This document shows positions 6,152-7,514 of a stretch of DNA of 7,514 nt, in pieces. Where the stretch lies: NCBI GenBank assembly GCA_028865845.1, contig JAGWJK010000184.1:1-7514 (forward strand), in the 5' to 3' direction. The notes beneath the pieces were generated by a model. That model worked only from the letters and a program-made list of their open reading frames with translations. It searched no databases and had not been told where the DNA came from. Numbering within the stretch: position 1 is the stretch's first letter; every line of letters starts with the position of its first letter. The stretch comes from Rhizobiaceae bacterium (GTDB lineage: Bacteria; Pseudomonadota; Alphaproteobacteria; Rhizobiales; Rhizobiaceae). Position numbers and translations under genes: made by a program.

Positions 6152-6703
6152 TCACCTTAGGAGATGCTGCTCGACGCCGCGTTGGCGCCGGCTAGTTGCA
6201 GCACCCGGCCGTGTCCGCCGGTTGGCAGCAGGCGGCTGCTTGCGCTTGTTCCGCCAGCCAGCGGTCTCGCGGCTTGCAGCTTGCCGCACGCGGAAAAGCT
6301 CGATATGCATCGCACCGTCGCCGGTCGTGGGAAAGGATGCGCAGTAAAGCTGCATCGGCTGCATGCCGTCGCTTACCTCGAAGGTGAGCTTCGCGGAGCC
6401 GTCGAGCTTCACATGCTCCGAAACCTTGCGGATGATGGCCGCGAATTTACCTGCCGGCATATGCGTGCGGCCGTCCTCCTCGACATCCCATAGCTGGACG
6501 AAAATCTCTGCCCAGGCTTCCGGATTGGCGCCGCAGTCCAGTGCCGAGAAATGCCCTGCCTTGACTTCGGTGACGTGGTAGCCCGGTTTCACCAACCGAC
6601 CGTCGTAGCGGAATACCAAAGACAGGTCGGGCGAGGCCGCGATGGCCTCCAGCAAAAGGCCGAGGCTGATATCCGAAGACAGGGGCTTGTCGATCGCATC
6701 CAT
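6152..6703 (-). CDS. DUF6428-type ars-cluster protein, frameshifted near its C-terminus
   Basis: The protein as it reads now has 183 residues. The core at about residues 28-121 (LVFRYDGRLVKPGYHVTEVK, then DCGANPEAWAEIFVQLWD and HMPAGKFAAIIRKVSEHV) matches a family I recognise as DUF6428, found next to arsR in many proteobacterial ars clusters; its biochemical role is not known to me. The start at 6703 (MDAIDKPLSS) is preceded by AAGGAG. From about residue 138 the protein becomes an Arg/Gln-rich tail unlike the family. One missing base near 6287-6298 explains this: the neighbouring frame reads AASCKPRDRWLAEQ and then a Cys-rich end, stopping at 6192. The gene faces arsR across a 42-bp operator region, so it is probably under ArsR control. 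No signal peptide or membrane segment is seen. The core may still fold, but the Cys-rich end is lost. Confidence 0.8.
   Translation of the reverse strand: MDAIDKPLSSDISLGLLLEAIAASPDLSLVFRYDGRLVKPGYHVTEVKAGHFSALDCGANPEAWAEIFVQLWDVEEDGRTHMPAGKFAAIIRKVSEHVKLDGSAKLTFEVSDGMQPMQLYCASFPTTGDGAMHIELFRVRQAASRETAGWRNKRKQPPAANRRTRPGAATSRRQRGVEQHLLR
6192..6287 (-). pseudogene. Out-of-frame Cys-rich tail of the DUF6428-type gene
   Basis: Read from 6287 on the minus strand in the other frame, this stretch gives AASCKPRDRWLAEQAQA, then AACCQPADTAGCCN and TAG at 6194-6192. It carries five cysteines, two of them in CC pairs, and resembles the C-terminal ends I recall for intact DUF6428 relatives. From start codon to this stop is 512 bases, one short of a whole number of codons, so a single restored base gives an uninterrupted 170-residue protein. 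Confidence 0.75.
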
Positions 6704-6719
6704 CTGGAGTACTCCTTGT

Positions 6720-6743
6720 TTCAATATTTCTAGGATTATTGAA
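6720..6743. promoter_or_regulatory. Putative ArsR operator
   Basis: A perfect 7-bp inverted repeat, TTCAATA (6720-6726) and TATTGAA (6737-6743), with a 10-bp spacer centred on CTAG (6730-6733). Counting the spacer, 10 of 12 position pairs are complementary. The AT-rich 24-bp dyad is typical of ArsR/SmtB operators. It fills more than half of the 42 bp between the two divergent start codons and would cover promoters in both directions. Confidence 0.7.
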
Positions 6744-6760
6744 TTATGGATGAACGTCAA
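6733..6760 (-). promoter_or_regulatory. Candidate promoter of the DUF6428-type gene, inside arsR
   Basis: On the minus strand TTGACG (6760-6755) is followed after 16 bp by TAATCC (6738-6733). The -35 box lies within arsR codons 4-5, and the -10 box within the ArsR operator. The expected transcript would start near 6727, leaving a short leader with AAGGAG. Repression by ArsR bound to the dyad follows naturally from this layout. Confidence 0.4.
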
Positions 6761-7099
6761 GCCCTGGCTTCCTTCGGCGCACTCTCCCAGGAGACGCGCC
6801 TGCAGATCGTCCGCATGCTCGTCGTTGCCGGTCCCGACGGTCTGGCGGCAGGCGGCATCGCGGAGAAACTCGAAATATCCCCCTCCAACATATCCTTCCA
6901 CCTCAAGGAGCTGGACCGCGCCGGCCTCGTCAGCCAGCAACGCGAGGCCCGCTCGATCATCTACACGGCGAACTACGATGCGCTTGGCGGTCTCGTGAGA
7001 TTTCTGATGGAAGATTGCTGTGCCGGCCATCCGGAGATCTGCGCGCCGGCGATGGCAGCGGCGGCCTGCTGCGTGTCCGGTGAGGAAAAGCCGCAATGA
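6746..7099 (+). CDS. arsR: ArsR family arsenic-responsive repressor
   Basis: A 117-residue ArsR/SmtB winged-helix repressor. The DNA-binding core runs from about residue 8 to 85 (SFGALSQETRLQIVRMLV, then GGIAEKLEISPSNISFHLKEL and the wing SQQREARSIIYTA). No Cys pair is present in the recognition helix, so it is not of the E. coli plasmid R773 type. Instead the C-terminal part has C91-C92 and C99 (MEDCCAGHPEIC), close to the As(III) site of Acidithiobacillus ferrooxidans ArsR (Cys95, Cys96, Cys102), plus C108-C109. Arsenite or another thiol-binding metalloid is the probable inducer. The start at 6746 is fixed by homology; the ribosome site is poor (AGGA at 6732-6735), and the start is only 3 bp from the operator edge. 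It is probably co-transcribed with the channel gene at 7119. Confidence 0.93.
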   Translation: MDERQALASFGALSQETRLQIVRMLVVAGPDGLAAGGIAEKLEISPSNISFHLKELDRAGLVSQQREARSIIYTANYDALGGLVRFLMEDCCAGHPEICAPAMAAAACCVSGEEKPQ

Positions 7100-7122
7100 C
7101 CGTGCGAGATCCCAGGCGATGA
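7096..7122 (+). other. Eight-codon mini-ORF bridging arsR and the channel gene
   Basis: The arsR stop is part of ATGA (7096-7099), whose ATG opens an 8-codon reading frame ending in TGA at 7120-7122. That TGA is in turn part of ATGA (7119-7122), whose ATG starts the channel gene. Ribosomes finishing arsR could thus restart twice in succession. The channel start has only a weak ribosome site of its own. Function is inferred; the mini-ORF may be chance. Confidence 0.3.
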
Positions 7123-7514
7123 ACACCTTTCCACTTTCGCGCCGTCTCGTTTCGGAGGCGCTGGGGACGGCCTTTCTGGTCACGACTATCGTCGGTTCAG
7201 GCATCATGGCGAGCAAGCTGACGAATGACACGGCACTCGCGCTGCTCGCCAATACGCTGGCGACGGGTGCGATGCTGGTTGTGCTGATCATGGTCCTCGG
7301 ACCGATTTCAGGCGCTCACTTCAATCCCGTCGTGTCGCTGGTCTTCGCCTTGCGCCGAGAACTGCGTCTCCTGTCGACCCTGGCTTATATCGTCGCCCAG
7401 GTCTTCGGGGGCATTGCCGGCGTGATGCTCGCCCATACGATGTTCGGGCAGCCATTGTTGCAGATCTCGACCACCGTTCGAAGCGGCGGCGCGCAGTGGC
7501 TGGCTGAGGTAACG
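7119..7514 (+). CDS. aqpS: MIP-family channel (AqpS-like aquaglyceroporin), cut by window end
   Basis: The first 132 residues of an inner-membrane channel protein; the frame is open to the last base. It starts MNTFPLSRRLVSEALGTAFL, with the conserved helix 1 Glu of the MIP family. Helix 2 follows, then SGAHFNPVVSLV (about residues 64-75), which is the first MIP pore loop with NPV in place of the usual NPA, and helix 3 (AYIVAQVFGGIAGVMLAHT). The second NPA loop lies beyond the window. In Sinorhizobium meliloti the ars operon has aqpS behind arsR, and AqpS lets arsenite leave the cell down its gradient; the same role is likely here. A MIP channel alone cannot pump, so an arsenate reductase (arsC) is expected downstream. 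The start at 7119 lies 19 bp after the arsR stop. Confidence 0.85.
   Translation, partial: MNTFPLSRRLVSEALGTAFLVTTIVGSGIMASKLTNDTALALLANTLATGAMLVVLIMVLGPISGAHFNPVVSLVFALRRELRLLSTLAYIVAQVFGGIAGVMLAHTMFGQPLLQISTTVRSGGAQWLAEVT

Noticed and set aside
6145..6156. GGTG-TATT-CACC dyad as terminator of the leftward DUF6428-type gene
   Set aside because: A 4-bp stem is too short for a confident call, although GATTTT follows on the minus strand.
6704..7291. Extension of the DUF6428-type frame upstream to 7291
   Set aside because: It would cross the operator and run antisense through all of arsR and into the channel gene. The ATG at 6703 has AAGGAG before it and starts where the family resemblance begins.

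Overview
This window looks like chromosome (or chromid) sequence from an alphaproteobacterium, most likely of the order Rhizobiales/Hyphomicrobiales (Rhizobium, Agrobacterium, Ensifer, Shinella or Brucella-like). The basis is the GC-rich coding sequence, an AmpC resembling the OCH-type class C enzymes of Ochrobactrum, and an arsR/aquaporin pair of the kind known from Sinorhizobium meliloti. The lineage is an inference from protein resemblance and was not tested by a search. No tRNA, rRNA, insertion sequence, CRISPR array or phage gene was seen.

Layout, left to right. (1) 137-1387 (+) is a 12-TM-type major facilitator transporter. (2) 1410-1625 (-) is a small 4-oxalocrotonate tautomerase-family enzyme, divergent from a CrgA-type LysR regulator at 1748-2641 (+). 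(3) 2756-3220 (-) is a MarR regulator, divergent from an NTF2/SnoaL-like small protein at 3348-3725 (+); palindromes lie in the spacer. (4) 3842-4999 (-) is a class C beta-lactamase (ampC) with its own terminator, divergent from ampR at 5133-6023 (+). (5) 6152-6703 (-) is a DUF6428-type protein whose Cys-rich C-terminus has been thrown out of frame. It is divergent from arsR at 6746-7099 (+), which is followed by the start of a MIP-family channel (aqpS-like) at 7119, cut by the window end.

The window is therefore four successive regulator/target modules with the same divergent design (LysR/tautomerase, MarR/SnoaL-like, AmpR/AmpC, ArsR/DUF6428+AqpS) next to one transporter. Two modules are well understood from their families. 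AmpR senses muropeptides from cell-wall recycling and activates ampC when beta-lactams disturb the wall. ArsR is released from its operator by trivalent arsenic and derepresses detoxification genes, with AqpS as a candidate arsenite exit channel. The ligands of the LysR and MarR modules cannot be read from sequence.

No new multi-gene system is evident. The best leads are the frameshift that removes a Cys-rich tail from the DUF6428 protein, the compact 42-bp ars divergent operator with a promoter reaching into arsR, the ATGA-to-ATGA mini-ORF linking arsR to aqpS, the nested palindromes of the MarR spacer, and the tautomerase with Asp at the position of catalytic Arg39.
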